Notes: a model not told the origin generated them from the sequence alone. A stretch of DNA of 64,000 bases from Gammaproteobacteria bacterium (GCA_030066085.1 JASJCI010000015.1:1-64000), one strand, 5' to 3'; shown: positions 19,501-28,588, numbered from the stretch's first letter. Numbers and translations are program-made.

Positions 19501-20679
19501 ATGCTGGGCAAAAAACGATTCAAACTAGTGGCGGCGGCCATTGTGTGGTTGTTCGCCGCGTCTGCCGTGGCGGCCGAACCGCACTCCAAGGTTACGGAAC
19601 ATTTCGGAACCGCACCCGTGCTCAACAACGGGGAAAAATGGCGCATCATGTTTTACGAGGGTGGGCCACACTCCAACTATTACCATTACCTCGAAGCCAC
19701 GACGCTCGGCTTGATGAAGCTGGGATGGATCGAAAAAGCGGACCTGGACAAGATCCAGAGCAAGAACAAGGATACCCGCCGCTTGTGGAACTGGCTGGTC
19801 AGGGAAGCCAGGAGCGACTATCTCGAGTTTGTCGAGGACGGTTATTACTCGGCCAACTGGGACGACAAGTTGCGCCAGGAAAATCGGGCGCAGATTATCG
19901 AGATTCTGCGGCGTGGCACGGATGTCGACCTGGTGATCGCGATGGGTACCTGGGCCGGCCTGGACCTGGCCAACGATGAACATTCTATCCCCACGGTTGT
20001 CATGTCAACCAGTGACCCGGTCGAGTCGGGTATCATCAAAAGTGCGGAAGATTCGGGTTACGATCATGTCCATGCGCGGGTCGATCCTTACCGCTATGAA
20101 CGCCAGTTGCGGATCTTTCACGATATCATCAAGTACAAGAAACTGGGCATCGCGTTCGAGGACTCGATCTACGGACGCAGTTACTCGGCGATCGACACGG
20201 TCGAAAAAGTAGCCGCCGATATCGGCTTCGAGGTGATCAAGTGTTACACCAAGAGCGATATCTCCGACACCAGCATTGCTTCCCAGAGCGTGATCGAGTG
20301 TTTCGAGAAACTGTCGAAACAGGTGGATGCCATTTACGTGACGCAGCAGGGCGGAGTGAATCCCGAGTCGATTCCACGGCTGGTACAAATCGCTAACAGC
20401 AACCGGATACCAACCTTTTCGCAGCTCGGATCCAAGGAAGTGCAGCAGGGTGTTCTGTTCAGCATCTCGCGCCCCGGATTCAAACCGGCCGGTCTGTTTT
20501 TGTCCGCCACGATCGCGCAAATCCTCAACGGCGCGCAGCCTCGCCAGCTGAAGCAGCTGTTCGAGGAAAGCCCCAGTATCGCGATCAACCTGAAGACCGC
20601 GGAAATCGTCGGGCTGTACCTGTACGCGGATATTCTCGCCGCGGCCGATACCATTTACCGCGATATCAAGAATCCCTGA
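19501..20679 (+). CDS. Periplasmic ABC-type substrate-binding protein (ABC_sub_bind-like), orphan, copy 2
   Basis: 392 residues from ATG 19501 with an AGGACATC upstream. The signal peptide ends near AASAVAAE. It is clearly paralogous to the preceding protein (shared FVEDGYYSANW/FVEDAHYSAFW, DLVIAMGTWAGLDL, DHVHARVDP, VDAIYVTQQGGVNPESIP, IAINLKTAEI), yet diverged enough to bind a different ligand or isomer. Like copy 1 it lacks transporter partners. Two related binding proteins behind an epimerase gene would fit discrimination between isomers, but this is speculation. Confidence 0.85.
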   Translation: MLGKKRFKLVAAAIVWLFAASAVAAEPHSKVTEHFGTAPVLNNGEKWRIMFYEGGPHSNYYHYLEATTLGLMKLGWIEKADLDKIQSKNKDTRRLWNWLVREARSDYLEFVEDGYYSANWDDKLRQENRAQIIEILRRGTDVDLVIAMGTWAGLDLANDEHSIPTVVMSTSDPVESGIIKSAEDSGYDHVHARVDPYRYERQLRIFHDIIKYKKLGIAFEDSIYGRSYSAIDTVEKVAADIGFEVIKCYTKSDISDTSIASQSVIECFEKLSKQVDAIYVTQQGGVNPESIPRLVQIANSNRIPTFSQLGSKEVQQGVLFSISRPGFKPAGLFLSATIAQILNGAQPRQLKQLFEESPSIAINLKTAEIVGLYLYADILAAADTIYRDIKNP

Positions 20680-20718
20680 CCGGCGCGAACGCGCTGGCCG
20701 CGGGATCCGGTTCCCGGC

Positions 20719-21141
20719 TCAGGTCAGGGCCGGGTAGACGGAGATCGCAATAATCAAAAGCAGCTGCAGGGCGTTGATGGCGACGCTTTGCAGGTGCAGT
20801 CTTTTGAACCGCAGACCGGCTGAGCCGTCACCCTCGAGTTCCAGGTCACGCGCACGATTGATACGCGGCATCAGCAGCTGGCGCGCATACAGGAACAGCG
20901 CGGCCACCGTTGCACAAACCGCCGTGGTGATGACATCGGCGCCACCGACCAGGGCCGCCAGCGTGCACAGCAGCGCTACCACGAATCCCCAGAGGTAGTA
21001 GCGCGGGAAAAACCGGCGCAGAAAAGCGCCACCCTGTTCGACGGACAACACGCGGAACACGGTCGGCGCCACGGCCACGGCGAAGAACAGCATACTGCCG
21101 GCAAGTGCGCCGAGCAGGCTGGGTAATGCAATGTCGGTCAA
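20719..21141 (-). CDS. DUF4149 (TMEM205-like) small membrane protein
   Basis: About 140 residues starting at TTG 21141, with GGAG on the minus strand 10 nt upstream; an upstream in-frame extension is possible but looks non-coding. Four hydrophobic segments are visible (IALPSLLGALAGSMLFFAV near the start, YYLWGFVVALLCTLAALVGG, VITTAVCATVAALFLYARQ, and a C-terminal LLLIIAISVYPAL). The FFPRYY and LHLQSVAINALQLL blocks match DUF4149. Function in the inner membrane is unknown. It is convergent with the second binding-protein gene. Confidence 0.75.
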   Translation of the reverse strand: MTDIALPSLLGALAGSMLFFAVAVAPTVFRVLSVEQGGAFLRRFFPRYYLWGFVVALLCTLAALVGGADVITTAVCATVAALFLYARQLLMPRINRARDLELEGDGSAGLRFKRLHLQSVAINALQLLLIIAISVYPALT

Positions 21142-21358
21142 GATGGAAAGTCTCCATGAAAAGTTGCCGCAAACGCGGTCCGACGGGCGTCTTGTGCCGC
21201 CCGGGATCACGCCTTCCACTCTCCTCTACGCACGAGGTCCGTGCCCGGATTCCAGTGAACCCGGCTGCCCTGTTGCGCCCGCGGATCAAAATTACTGCCA
21301 TGCGCGGCGGTTGTCGTTTATGCTCGCGGTTTTGAATTCAGGCGCAAGGGCTCCCGGT

Positions 21359-21649
21359 ATGGGCAAGCAACTGACCATCGTGGCGAAAATCGAGGCTTAT
21401 CCCGACCAGGTCGAACTGGTGCAAGCGGAGCTGCTGAAACTGGTCGAACCGACCCTGCGGGAAGCGGGCTGTATCCAGTACGACCTGCACCAGGATAACC
21501 ATGATCCGGCCGTGTTCCTGCTGTACGAGAACTGGGAGAGTCGTGAACTATGGCAAGCGCATATGCAAAACGCGCATATCGCCGGGTTCGCGCAGGCGAC
21601 CGAGGGCGCCGTTGCCGATTTCAGCCTGCAGGAAATGACCCGGGTCTGA
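21359..21649 (+). CDS. Antibiotic biosynthesis monooxygenase (ABM) domain protein
   Basis: 96 residues from ATG 21359. The sequence shows the ferredoxin-like dimeric alpha/beta barrel of the ABM family: an opening TIVAKIEAYP strand, EPTLREAGCIQYDLHQD, and YENWESRELWQAHMQNAHI. Relatives are often quinol or small-aromatic monooxygenases, or heme-degrading enzymes without cofactor; no specific substrate can be read here. It stands alone between a divergent DUF4149 gene and a VOC gene, 51 bp before the latter. Confidence 0.85.
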   Translation: MGKQLTIVAKIEAYPDQVELVQAELLKLVEPTLREAGCIQYDLHQDNHDPAVFLLYENWESRELWQAHMQNAHIAGFAQATEGAVADFSLQEMTRV

Positions 21650-21700
21650 CGGGCCGGCGTCAGCTTTATCGAGCCCGGCACAGCAACCAGCGATAGCAGC

Positions 21701-22081
21701 ATGCAACTCGGCCAACTGGACCACGTCAACCTGCGCACCACCAGGCTCGATATCCTGGTCGACTGGTACACCAGGGTGCTCGGCATGCGCCCGGGTGTAC
21801 GCCCGAATTTCCCGTTTCCGGGGGCCTGGCTTTACGCCGGGGATGCGGCGGCGGTGCATATCGTCGGCATCGACGGTACGCCGGGTGTCGGTTCCGAGGC
21901 TGAACTCAGGCTCGAACACTTCGCGTTTTCCGCTACCGGCCGGCGCGCGTTCGAAGCCAGGCTCGAAGCAAACGGCGAGAAATACCACCGCACCGATATT
22001 GCCGATTTCAACATCATCCAGATCAACGTCTGGGACCCGGACGGCAACCATATCCACGTCGATTTCCCCGCTGACGAATAA
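21701..22081 (+). CDS. VOC superfamily (glyoxalase/dioxygenase-like) protein
   Basis: 126 residues from ATG 21701. It has paired beta-alpha-beta-beta-beta modules: DHVNLRTTRLDILVDWYTRVLGM at the start and LEHFAFSATG plus INVWDPDGNHIHVDF at the end. His8 (DHVN), His68 (LEHF) and the C-terminal acidic/His region are candidate metal ligands. Members are metal-dependent lyases, dioxygenases or resistance proteins; the substrate is unknown. It is probably co-transcribed with the ABM gene. Confidence 0.87.
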   Translation: MQLGQLDHVNLRTTRLDILVDWYTRVLGMRPGVRPNFPFPGAWLYAGDAAAVHIVGIDGTPGVGSEAELRLEHFAFSATGRRAFEARLEANGEKYHRTDIADFNIIQINVWDPDGNHIHVDFPADE

Positions 22082-22126
22082 CAGGTCGATCCATGCGGTT
22101 CCCGAGTGGCCAGATCGCATCTGTAT

Positions 22127-22135
22127 CCTATACTC
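22127..22135 (+). promoter_or_regulatory. CCTATACTC motif upstream of the FHA gene
   Basis: TATACT at 22129-22134 is a plausible -10 box about 105 bp before ATG 22241. It is the third copy of the 9-mer in the window. Confidence 0.4.
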
Positions 22136-22240
22136 GTGTACAGGCGACCGGATTACTTACGCAAACGGATCGTTACGCGGCAAGCCGGACCAAGCGCGCG
22201 GCAATGCCGCCTCGACACACTCCCGGGGAAGAAAACTGGT

Positions 22241-22588
22241 ATGGCAGAGTTACAACTATTGGTCGACGGCGTGGTGGTGAGCAATTTTCCGCTCGACAAG
22301 ACCAGTATCCTGATCGGCCGCGCGCCGCACTGCGACATCGTGATCGACGAAGACGCGGTCAGCGGCGAACATGCCAGGATCGAGCTGGTACCGAACGACC
22401 TGATGAACGGGCTTATCGACGTTTTCATCGAGGATCTCGGCAGTACCAACGGCACTTTCGTCAACGACGACTCGATCCAGCGCCAACAGCTGCAAAACCA
22501 GGATTACGTTCGGATCGCCTGGACCAACTTCAAGCTCGTTACCGATTTCAACCCGAAACTGGCCAAGACTTCCGTCATCGTCGAATGA
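22241..22588 (+). CDS. Small FHA-domain protein
   Basis: 115 residues, one forkhead-associated domain and little else. ATG 22241 follows GGGGAAG. The phosphothreonine-binding signature is complete: IGRAPHCDI (about 27-35), VSGEHARIEL (about 46-55) and LGSTNGTFVND (about 71-81). Such proteins read Ser/Thr phosphorylation or work as adaptors, for example in secretion or cell-division complexes. No kinase or phosphatase gene is adjacent, so its partner must be elsewhere. Confidence 0.92.
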   Translation: MAELQLLVDGVVVSNFPLDKTSILIGRAPHCDIVIDEDAVSGEHARIELVPNDLMNGLIDVFIEDLGSTNGTFVNDDSIQRQQLQNQDYVRIAWTNFKLVTDFNPKLAKTSVIVE

Positions 22589-22779
22589 TCGCTTGCGCGC
22601 GCTAGCCGCGGCGATCTGGTCCTGGCCATGCCGGTCGCGCGCCAGGCGTGGCCTGGTTTATGATTTCCAATTCAATAGCTCGAAAAGGATTAATTTAGTA
22701 AAGGCCAGGGTTCGCGCCATAATGGCAGGATTGGTCGCCGCCGCGCAGCATTCGGCGCCGCGACGCAAAGGAGTCGAAA

Positions 22780-24033
22780 ATGCCCAGTGAACGAATAGAT
22801 ACGCTCGTCGTCGGCGGCGGCCAGGCCGGTATCGCGATGAGCGAACACCTCGGCAAAAACGGTATACCGCACCTGGTGCTCGAGCGGCACCGCATCGCCG
22901 AGCGCTGGCGCTCGGAGCGCTGGGATTCACTGGTGGCCAACGGGCCCGCGTGGCACGATCGCTTTCCCGGGCTGGAATTCGAGCAGATCGACCCCGATGC
23001 GTTTGCGCCGAAAGAAATGGTCGCCGATTACTTCGTCGACTACGCGGACAAGATCGGTGCACCGATCCGCTGCGGCGTCGAAGTCACCGAGGTGCGGCAC
23101 AACGATCACCGTTGCGGATTCCGCGTGCAAACCTCGGACGGCGTGATCGAGGCCGGGCGCGTGGTGGCCGCCACCGGGCCATTTCAGCGGCCGGTGATTC
23201 CGCCATTGGTGCCGCGGGATGCACCGGTGACACAACTGCATTCCACGGCCTACCGAAATCCGCAGCAGTTACCCGCGGGCGCCGTGCTGGTGATCGGTGC
23301 CGGATCTTCCGGCGGCCAGATTGCCGACGAACTGCTGCGCGCGGGGCGATCGGTCTACCTGTCGGTGGGGCCTCACGACCGGCCGCCGCGAGCCTACCGT
23401 GGACGCGATTTCGTCTGGTGGCTGGGCGTGCTGGGCAAGTGGGATGCCGCCGCCCCGGGTCCGGGCACGGAACACGTAACCATCTCGGTGAGCGGCGCCT
23501 ACGGCGGCCGCACGGTCGACTTTCGTCGCCTCGCTGCCGAGGGCATGACACTGGTCGGGCGCAGCGAAGCCTTCGACGATGGCGTCATGCATTTTGCGCC
23601 GGACCTCGCCGATAACATCGCGCGGGGTGACGCGAATTACCTGTCGGTGCTCGCCGAGGCCGATGCCTACGTCGAGCGCAACGGCCTCGATCTGCCGCCG
23701 GAGCCGGCGGCACACGAAATTGGACCGGAACCGCGCTGCGTCACCGAACCGCTGCGCTCGCTGGACCTGGCGCAGGCCGGCGTCACGTCGATCATCTGGG
23801 CCACCGGTTTTGCTCTCGACTACGGCTGGCTCAAGGTCGATGCCTTCGACGCCGACGGCAAGCCCAGGCACCAGCGCGGCGTTTCCTCCGAGCCGGGCGT
23901 CTACTTTCTCGGCCTGCCGTGGCAGTCGCGCCGCGGCTCGTCGTTCATCTGGGGCGTGTGGCACGACGCCCGCTTCATCGCCGACCAGATTGCGATCCAG
24001 CGCGGCTACCTCGCCTACCGACCGTCGTCCTGA
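22780..24033 (+). CDS. Flavin-dependent monooxygenase (CzcO-like FAD/NADPH oxidoreductase)
   Basis: 417 residues from ATG 22780. An FAD-binding Rossmann motif (VVGGGQAGIAMSEHL, about 9-23), a middle NADPH-binding motif (VLVIGAGSSGGQIADELL, about 170-187) and the ATG-containing strand WATGFALDYGWL near the C-terminus define the family of flavin monooxygenases and CzcO-like proteins. Soluble, no signal peptide. The reaction is probably NADPH-driven oxygenation of a nucleophilic or carbonyl substrate. The last 19 bp overlap the convergent SDR gene. The 22589-22779 gap contains an AT-rich patch that could hold its promoter. Confidence 0.88.
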   Translation: MPSERIDTLVVGGGQAGIAMSEHLGKNGIPHLVLERHRIAERWRSERWDSLVANGPAWHDRFPGLEFEQIDPDAFAPKEMVADYFVDYADKIGAPIRCGVEVTEVRHNDHRCGFRVQTSDGVIEAGRVVAATGPFQRPVIPPLVPRDAPVTQLHSTAYRNPQQLPAGAVLVIGAGSSGGQIADELLRAGRSVYLSVGPHDRPPRAYRGRDFVWWLGVLGKWDAAAPGPGTEHVTISVSGAYGGRTVDFRRLAAEGMTLVGRSEAFDDGVMHFAPDLADNIARGDANYLSVLAEADAYVERNGLDLPPEPAAHEIGPEPRCVTEPLRSLDLAQAGVTSIIWATGFALDYGWLKVDAFDADGKPRHQRGVSSEPGVYFLGLPWQSRRGSSFIWGVWHDARFIADQIAIQRGYLAYRPSS

Positions 24034-24860
24034 CGCGCGGATCGATGGCTGGTCGCCACCAGCCGCGCAAGGATTTGCTCGATGGCTTGCAGGATTGCCC
24101 CCGCCTTGTCGGGATCGAGGGCATCGGCATGCGGCGGCGCGAAGCGGCCTGAATCATTGTCGTAATACTGGCCCGAGGCCGAATCGAATTCGGCCGACAG
24201 CGCGGCCCGCAGCAGTATATCGGCGCCGATACCGATATCGCCGCCATCCGTGCCGAATGCGTCCTTCACCATCTTGCTGCCCAGCAGCGAGCCGGGGTTG
24301 ACCGCGACGACAGCAGGCCCGTCCGCCTTGCGTTCGTTGCCCAGTTTGCAGGACCAGCTGGTGAGCGCGAGCTTGCTTTGCGCATAGGCCTCGAAGTCGG
24401 CGAGTTCGACTTCGCCTCGCAGCGCGCCGATATCGACCGCCGATTGCGCGGCCGACGACAGGTTGACGACGCGCCCGTCGGCCCCGAGCAGTGGCAGCAG
24501 GCGCTGCATCAGCAGGTAAGGCGCGATCGTGTTGACGACGAAGCGCACATCGAGCCCGTCGCGGGTAAGTCGACCAGGCACGCGCAACACGCCGGCATTG
24601 TTGATCAGTACATCGAGCTCTTTTTGATCGCGAGTAACCGCGTCGGCAAGCGCCTCGACCTCGTCGAGGCGGGACAGGTCGGCGACGTAACCCCGGAGGT
24701 TCGCATCGGGCAAGCGCTGGCGCAAATCCCGTTCGACGCCGGCAAGTTTTGCCGGGTTGCGGCCGTGCAGCAGCACGCGGTGGCCCAGGCCGGTGAGCCG
24801 CTCGACGGTCGCCAGGCCGATACCGTCGGTCGAGCCGGTAACCAGAATGGTTTTTGACAT
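24015..24860 (-). CDS. Short-chain dehydrogenase/reductase (SDR)
   Basis: 281 residues from ATG 24860. Classical SDR features: TGSTDGIG (residues 8-15) for dinucleotide binding, NNAG (87-90), and the catalytic Ser136/Tyr159/Lys163 (NLSS, YAQSK). Arg34 after the second strand (HGRN) suggests NADP preference. The C-terminal 40 residues resemble those of retinol-dehydrogenase/WW-oxidoreductase-type SDRs. Substrate unknown. Divergent from the aldo/keto reductase across 213 bp, possibly sharing control. Confidence 0.92.
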   Translation of the reverse strand: MSKTILVTGSTDGIGLATVERLTGLGHRVLLHGRNPAKLAGVERDLRQRLPDANLRGYVADLSRLDEVEALADAVTRDQKELDVLINNAGVLRVPGRLTRDGLDVRFVVNTIAPYLLMQRLLPLLGADGRVVNLSSAAQSAVDIGALRGEVELADFEAYAQSKLALTSWSCKLGNERKADGPAVVAVNPGSLLGSKMVKDAFGTDGGDIGIGADILLRAALSAEFDSASGQYYDNDSGRFAPPHADALDPDKAGAILQAIEQILARLVATSHRSARQDDGR

Positions 24861-25073
24861 GCGCCTTACCTGTCTGCGGAAGTGGGGACCGGGCGGGAAG
24901 CTGCCCGCCGCCCGCTATTGTCGCCCCGATGGCCATGCGGATAAAGCCCGGCTGTGGCGGGTTTGGCACGACCTTGCGTGGCTGACGGTTAAGAATTCGG
25001 CTGTTTCGGGATATAGTTCCGTTGCGGGCGTGTATGCGCGCGCCAGACAGCAAACCGAAAGGAGGCCACAAGC

Positions 25074-26054
25074 ATGATCGAACAGGCAGAACTGGGCCGC
25101 GGCGGGCCGCGCGTCGGACGACTCGGCTACGGTGCTATGGTGCTGGAAGGACTTTACGGCGCCAGCGAGGAAGCGGACGCTATTACCACGCTGGCGCACG
25201 CGATCGATGCCGGCATGATGATCGACTCGGCCGACGCCTACGGCGGCGGTCGCAACGAGACACTGGTCGGCAAGGCCCTCGGCACGACCGCGACGGAGGC
25301 CTTCGTCGCGACCAAGTTCGGCATCGTGTTCGACGACAACGAACGCGGCACGGAGTTGCCGACCGGCTGGGGTTTTTCGCTCAACATCAACGCCACACCG
25401 GAATATGTCGCGCGCTCGCTCGACGCGAGCCTGGCGCGCCTCGAACGCGATCATATCGACCTCTGGTACGCGCATTACCTCGATCCGGCGACGCCGGTCG
25501 AGGAGACCGTCGGCGCGATGGCCGCCGCGGTGACCGCGGGCAAGGTCCGCTACCTCGGTCTCAGTAACGCCACCGCCGACGAGATCCGGCGTGCGCACGC
25601 GGTGCACCCGATCAGCGCGGTGCAGTACGAATACTCGCTGTGGCGGCGCGAGGCCGAGCAGGACCTGTTGCCGACCCTGCGCGAGCTGGGTATCGCGCTG
25701 GTCGGCTGGTCGCCGCTGGGTGCCGGTTTCCTGACCGGCCAGGTCGCGCAGCTGGAGGAAAACGATTTCCGGCAGAATATCCCGCGTTTCTCGCAGGATA
25801 ACCTCGCCGCCAACCGCGACCGGTTCGCGCCGTTGATCGATCTCGCCGGTGAGCTCGGCATTACCCCGGCGCAGCTGGCGCTGGCCTGGCTGCTGCACCA
25901 GGGAGAAGACGTTTTTCCGATTCCGGGTACGCGCAAGAGCGCGCGCATCGACGAAAACGCGGCCGCGCTCGAGGTGGCGCTGGACGCGGATACGCTGGCG
26001 CGCATCGAGGCAATCGCCCGGCCGGGACTCGCGCTTGGTGCAACGCTGGTCTAA
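25074..26054 (+). CDS. Aldo/keto reductase
   Basis: 326 residues from ATG 25074, preceded by GGAGG. TIM-barrel NADPH-dependent reductase with the catalytic tetrad visible: Asp51 and Tyr56 (DSADAYGGG), Lys81 (ATKFG) and His134 (YAHYLD). The C-terminal IPGTRKSARIDENAAA forms the cofactor phosphate-binding part typical of the YajO/AKR11-13 type. Probably reduces aldehydes or ketones; no pathway neighbours point to one substrate. Confidence 0.93.
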   Translation: MIEQAELGRGGPRVGRLGYGAMVLEGLYGASEEADAITTLAHAIDAGMMIDSADAYGGGRNETLVGKALGTTATEAFVATKFGIVFDDNERGTELPTGWGFSLNINATPEYVARSLDASLARLERDHIDLWYAHYLDPATPVEETVGAMAAAVTAGKVRYLGLSNATADEIRRAHAVHPISAVQYEYSLWRREAEQDLLPTLRELGIALVGWSPLGAGFLTGQVAQLEENDFRQNIPRFSQDNLAANRDRFAPLIDLAGELGITPAQLALAWLLHQGEDVFPIPGTRKSARIDENAAALEVALDADTLARIEAIARPGLALGATLV

Positions 26055-26133
26055 CCCGGATTTCGGCACCGATCGATTTGGCGCCTGCCGTCGTATACAC
26101 GGCACAGCCGGACCCCGGCCTGATATTGCCGAT

Positions 26134-26571
26134 ATGAAACTCAAGATTACACTGGTGCTGATGATGCTTGCCGCCAAACCCCTTTACGCCGCCGACGCCG
26201 CGCGCCTGATGCCGGAACTGACCTGGGAGAAACGCGTCCTGCTGGTTTTTGCGCCCGCCGCCAACCACCCCGAGCGCCAGCGGCAGCGAGCCCTGCTCGA
26301 CGCGGTCGAAGGCGGCCTGCACGAGCGCGACATGACCGTGATCGAGGCGTTCGCCGACGATCGCCTGGCAATCGATGGCCAGCCGCAGGCTGCCACCGGC
26401 GCAAGTTTTTACCGCCGCTTCGCTGTCGCCAGCGACGAGTTCCGCGTCGTGCTCGTAGGCAAGGACGGTTCGGTCAAGCTCGAACGCAATCACGCCGTCG
26501 CCAGCGGTGACCTGTTTGCGCTGATCGACTCGATGCCGATGCGCCGCCACGAGATGCTGCAGGATGACTAG
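26134..26571 (+). CDS. DUF4174 exported protein
   Basis: 145 residues from ATG 26134. The signal peptide (about 1-19, LVLMMLAAKPLYAA) predicts export. The mature part shows the DUF4174 pattern: RVLLVFAPAANHPERQRQ, then a thioredoxin-like VVLVGKDGSVKLERN and LFALIDSMPMRRHEM at the end. The fold resembles thioredoxin but no CXXC is present. Function unknown. It precedes the renalase-like gene by 15 bp. Confidence 0.85.
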   Translation: MKLKITLVLMMLAAKPLYAADAARLMPELTWEKRVLLVFAPAANHPERQRQRALLDAVEGGLHERDMTVIEAFADDRLAIDGQPQAATGASFYRRFAVASDEFRVVLVGKDGSVKLERNHAVASGDLFALIDSMPMRRHEMLQDD

Positions 26572-26586
26572 CTCGAGCAGGGCGCG

Positions 26587-27570
26587 ATGTCCCGTGTCGC
26601 GGTAATCGGCGCCGGCCTTGCCGGGCTGGTGGTTGCGCAAGGCCTCGTCGACCGTGCGCAGGTTCGCGTCTTCGAAAAATCGCGCGGTTACAGCGGTCGC
26701 ATGGCGACCCGTCGTCGCGCTGATTACCAGTTCGATCACGGTGCCCAGTTCTTCACTGCCAAGTCCGGGTCTTTTCGCGAGTTTCTCGAACCCTGGCTTG
26801 CGGCCGGGGTAGTCGCGCGCTGGGATGCCCGTTTCGTCGAAATCGAAGACGGTTGCATTACCAGTAGGCGCACCTGGGACGACGAGTACCCGCACTACAC
26901 CGGTGTTCCCGGCATGAACGCACTCGGGCGCGCGCTCGGTGAAACGCTGGACGTGGCGCTGGAAACGCGGGTCGCATCGATCCTCGGCGAACCCGGCGAC
27001 TGGCTGCTGCAGGATGAAAACGGCACCGAACTGGGACGCTTCGACTGGGTCGTCTCCGCCATTCCGGCGGCCCAGGCCGCGGCGCTGCTGCCGCGCGAAT
27101 TCGAGCATCATGCGCAAGTATCGGCGCGCGACATGCCGGGCTGTTACTCGCTGATGCTCGCCTTCGATCAGGCGCTGGATCTCGCCTGGGACGCCGCGCT
27201 GGTCAAGGACCCGGTGATCAGCTGGATCAGTGTCGACAGCAGCAAACCCGGCCGCCCCGGGGGCTACCGGCTGCTGGTGCACGCCAGCAATCGCTGGGCC
27301 GAGGCCAACATGGAGCTCGCCGACGACGCGGTCATCGCGGCGCTGATCGAGCCAACCGCGAAAACCACCGGCGTCGACGTCGGCGTGGCCGCGCACGTCG
27401 GCCTGCACCGCTGGCGTTACGCCAACCCCGGGCCGCGCACGGGCGAACCCGCGCTGGTCGATGCGCCGAATCGGCTGGCCGCCATCGGTGACTGGTGTAT
27501 TCGCGGTCGAATCGAAGCCGCCTTTCACAGCGGGCGGGGTGCGGCCGAGCGGATCCTGCCCCTGCTCTAG
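26587..27570 (+). CDS. Renalase-like FAD-dependent amine oxidoreductase
   Basis: 327 residues from ATG 26587. The FAD motif VIGAGLAGLVVAQGL (about 6-20), an acidic FEKSRGYSGRMATRR segment and FDHGAQFFT are characteristic of the renalase/bacterial NAD(P)/FAD-dependent oxidoreductase group; the C-terminal IGDWCIRGRIEAAFHSGRGAAE closes the FAD site. Known renalases oxidise dihydro-isomers of NAD(P)H, a metabolite-repair role that would fit a stand-alone gene. It may be co-transcribed with the DUF4174 gene. Confidence 0.85.
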   Translation: MSRVAVIGAGLAGLVVAQGLVDRAQVRVFEKSRGYSGRMATRRRADYQFDHGAQFFTAKSGSFREFLEPWLAAGVVARWDARFVEIEDGCITSRRTWDDEYPHYTGVPGMNALGRALGETLDVALETRVASILGEPGDWLLQDENGTELGRFDWVVSAIPAAQAAALLPREFEHHAQVSARDMPGCYSLMLAFDQALDLAWDAALVKDPVISWISVDSSKPGRPGGYRLLVHASNRWAEANMELADDAVIAALIEPTAKTTGVDVGVAAHVGLHRWRYANPGPRTGEPALVDAPNRLAAIGDWCIRGRIEAAFHSGRGAAERILPLL

Positions 27571-27604
27571 CCGGGGCGCCTGCTGGCCGCGGACGAACCG
27601 GAAT

Positions 27605-28558
27605 TCAGCCGCCGGCCTGCTCGACCGGGAAAAAGCTGCGCCACTTTTGTAACTGGTACTCGCCGTAGTCGAACGGCGCGAAGCTGTTGCTGCCGTCCAG
27701 CGGCGCAATGGTCACCCGCGCGCCGGGATTGACGAAGTAGGGGATCGAGTAACGATCGACGCCATTGCGGTTGATCACCCGGTGCGGCGTGGAGGCGAAG
27801 CGGCCGTTGCTCCAGTACTGCAGTATATCCCCGATGTTGACGACGAAGCTGTCCGCGAGCGGCGGCGCGCCGACCCATTCGCCGCTTTTCGAGCGCACTT
27901 CGAGCCCGCCGTGCGCGTCCTGCCACAGGATCGTGAAGGCACCCGAGTCGGTGTGCGGTACCACGCCGATGTTGTCGACCCGCTCGGGATTGTGCTGCGG
28001 TGGATAGTGGTTCAGCTTCAGGCGCGAAGTCGGGCGCGCGAAGCGGGTGGCGTAAAAGTCCCGCGCCTGCCCCAGGGCTTCGGCAAACGCCTGGCCCAGC
28101 CGCGCGGCAAGCGTTTCGACGGCATCGAGGTAGGCCGTCATCGCGGGTCTGAGCGCGCTGGCCGTGGCGGGCCAGCGATTGGCTGCCTCCAGCGGGTGTT
28201 GTCGATCTGCGCCGAAGTCATGACCGATCCAGAAGCCTTCCTGGTGACTGGTGCCGGCAAAATCGTCGCTGATCTGGCTGCGGTAGTAGAGCGGCAGGTA
28301 ACCGCGCATCGATGGATCCAGCCCGATGGCGCGCTTGTCGACTTCCGCCAGGGCGAAAAACTCCTGCGCGGCGTCGCGCAGGCTGGTCGTCAGCGACCTG
28401 TCGAGGCCATGGCCGACGACGTAGAAGAAACCGACGTCGCGGCAGGCCCTGTCGAGTCGCTCGATGACTTCTGCGCGGCTCGCCGGGTCTGTCAGCGGGG
28501 CGACATCGATGACGGGAATTTCGTCGAAATCGAGGCAGCGGGATTTGGGTATGGTCAT
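27605..28558 (-). CDS. Isopenicillin-N-synthase-family 2-oxoglutarate/Fe(II) oxygenase
   Basis: 317 residues from ATG 28558. N-terminal DIOX_N region (IPVIDVAPL) followed by a jelly-roll with the iron facial triad His202/Asp204 (PHTDSG) and His259 (STPHRV), and the 2-oxoglutarate-binding RxS at 269-271. Members hydroxylate or desaturate small molecules. It lies 30 bp downstream of a LysR gene on the same strand, so both are likely co-transcribed, divergent from the GcvT/DmdA-like gene. That context suggests, but does not prove, a role in methylated amine or sulfonium metabolism. Confidence 0.9.
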   Translation of the reverse strand: MTIPKSRCLDFDEIPVIDVAPLTDPASRAEVIERLDRACRDVGFFYVVGHGLDRSLTTSLRDAAQEFFALAEVDKRAIGLDPSMRGYLPLYYRSQISDDFAGTSHQEGFWIGHDFGADRQHPLEAANRWPATASALRPAMTAYLDAVETLAARLGQAFAEALGQARDFYATRFARPTSRLKLNHYPPQHNPERVDNIGVVPHTDSGAFTILWQDAHGGLEVRSKSGEWVGAPPLADSFVVNIGDILQYWSNGRFASTPHRVINRNGVDRYSIPYFVNPGARVTIAPLDGSNSFAPFDYGEYQLQKWRSFFPVEQAGG

Positions 28559-28588
28559 CGGGTTTTCTGTCGACCTGTGAGCGTGACA

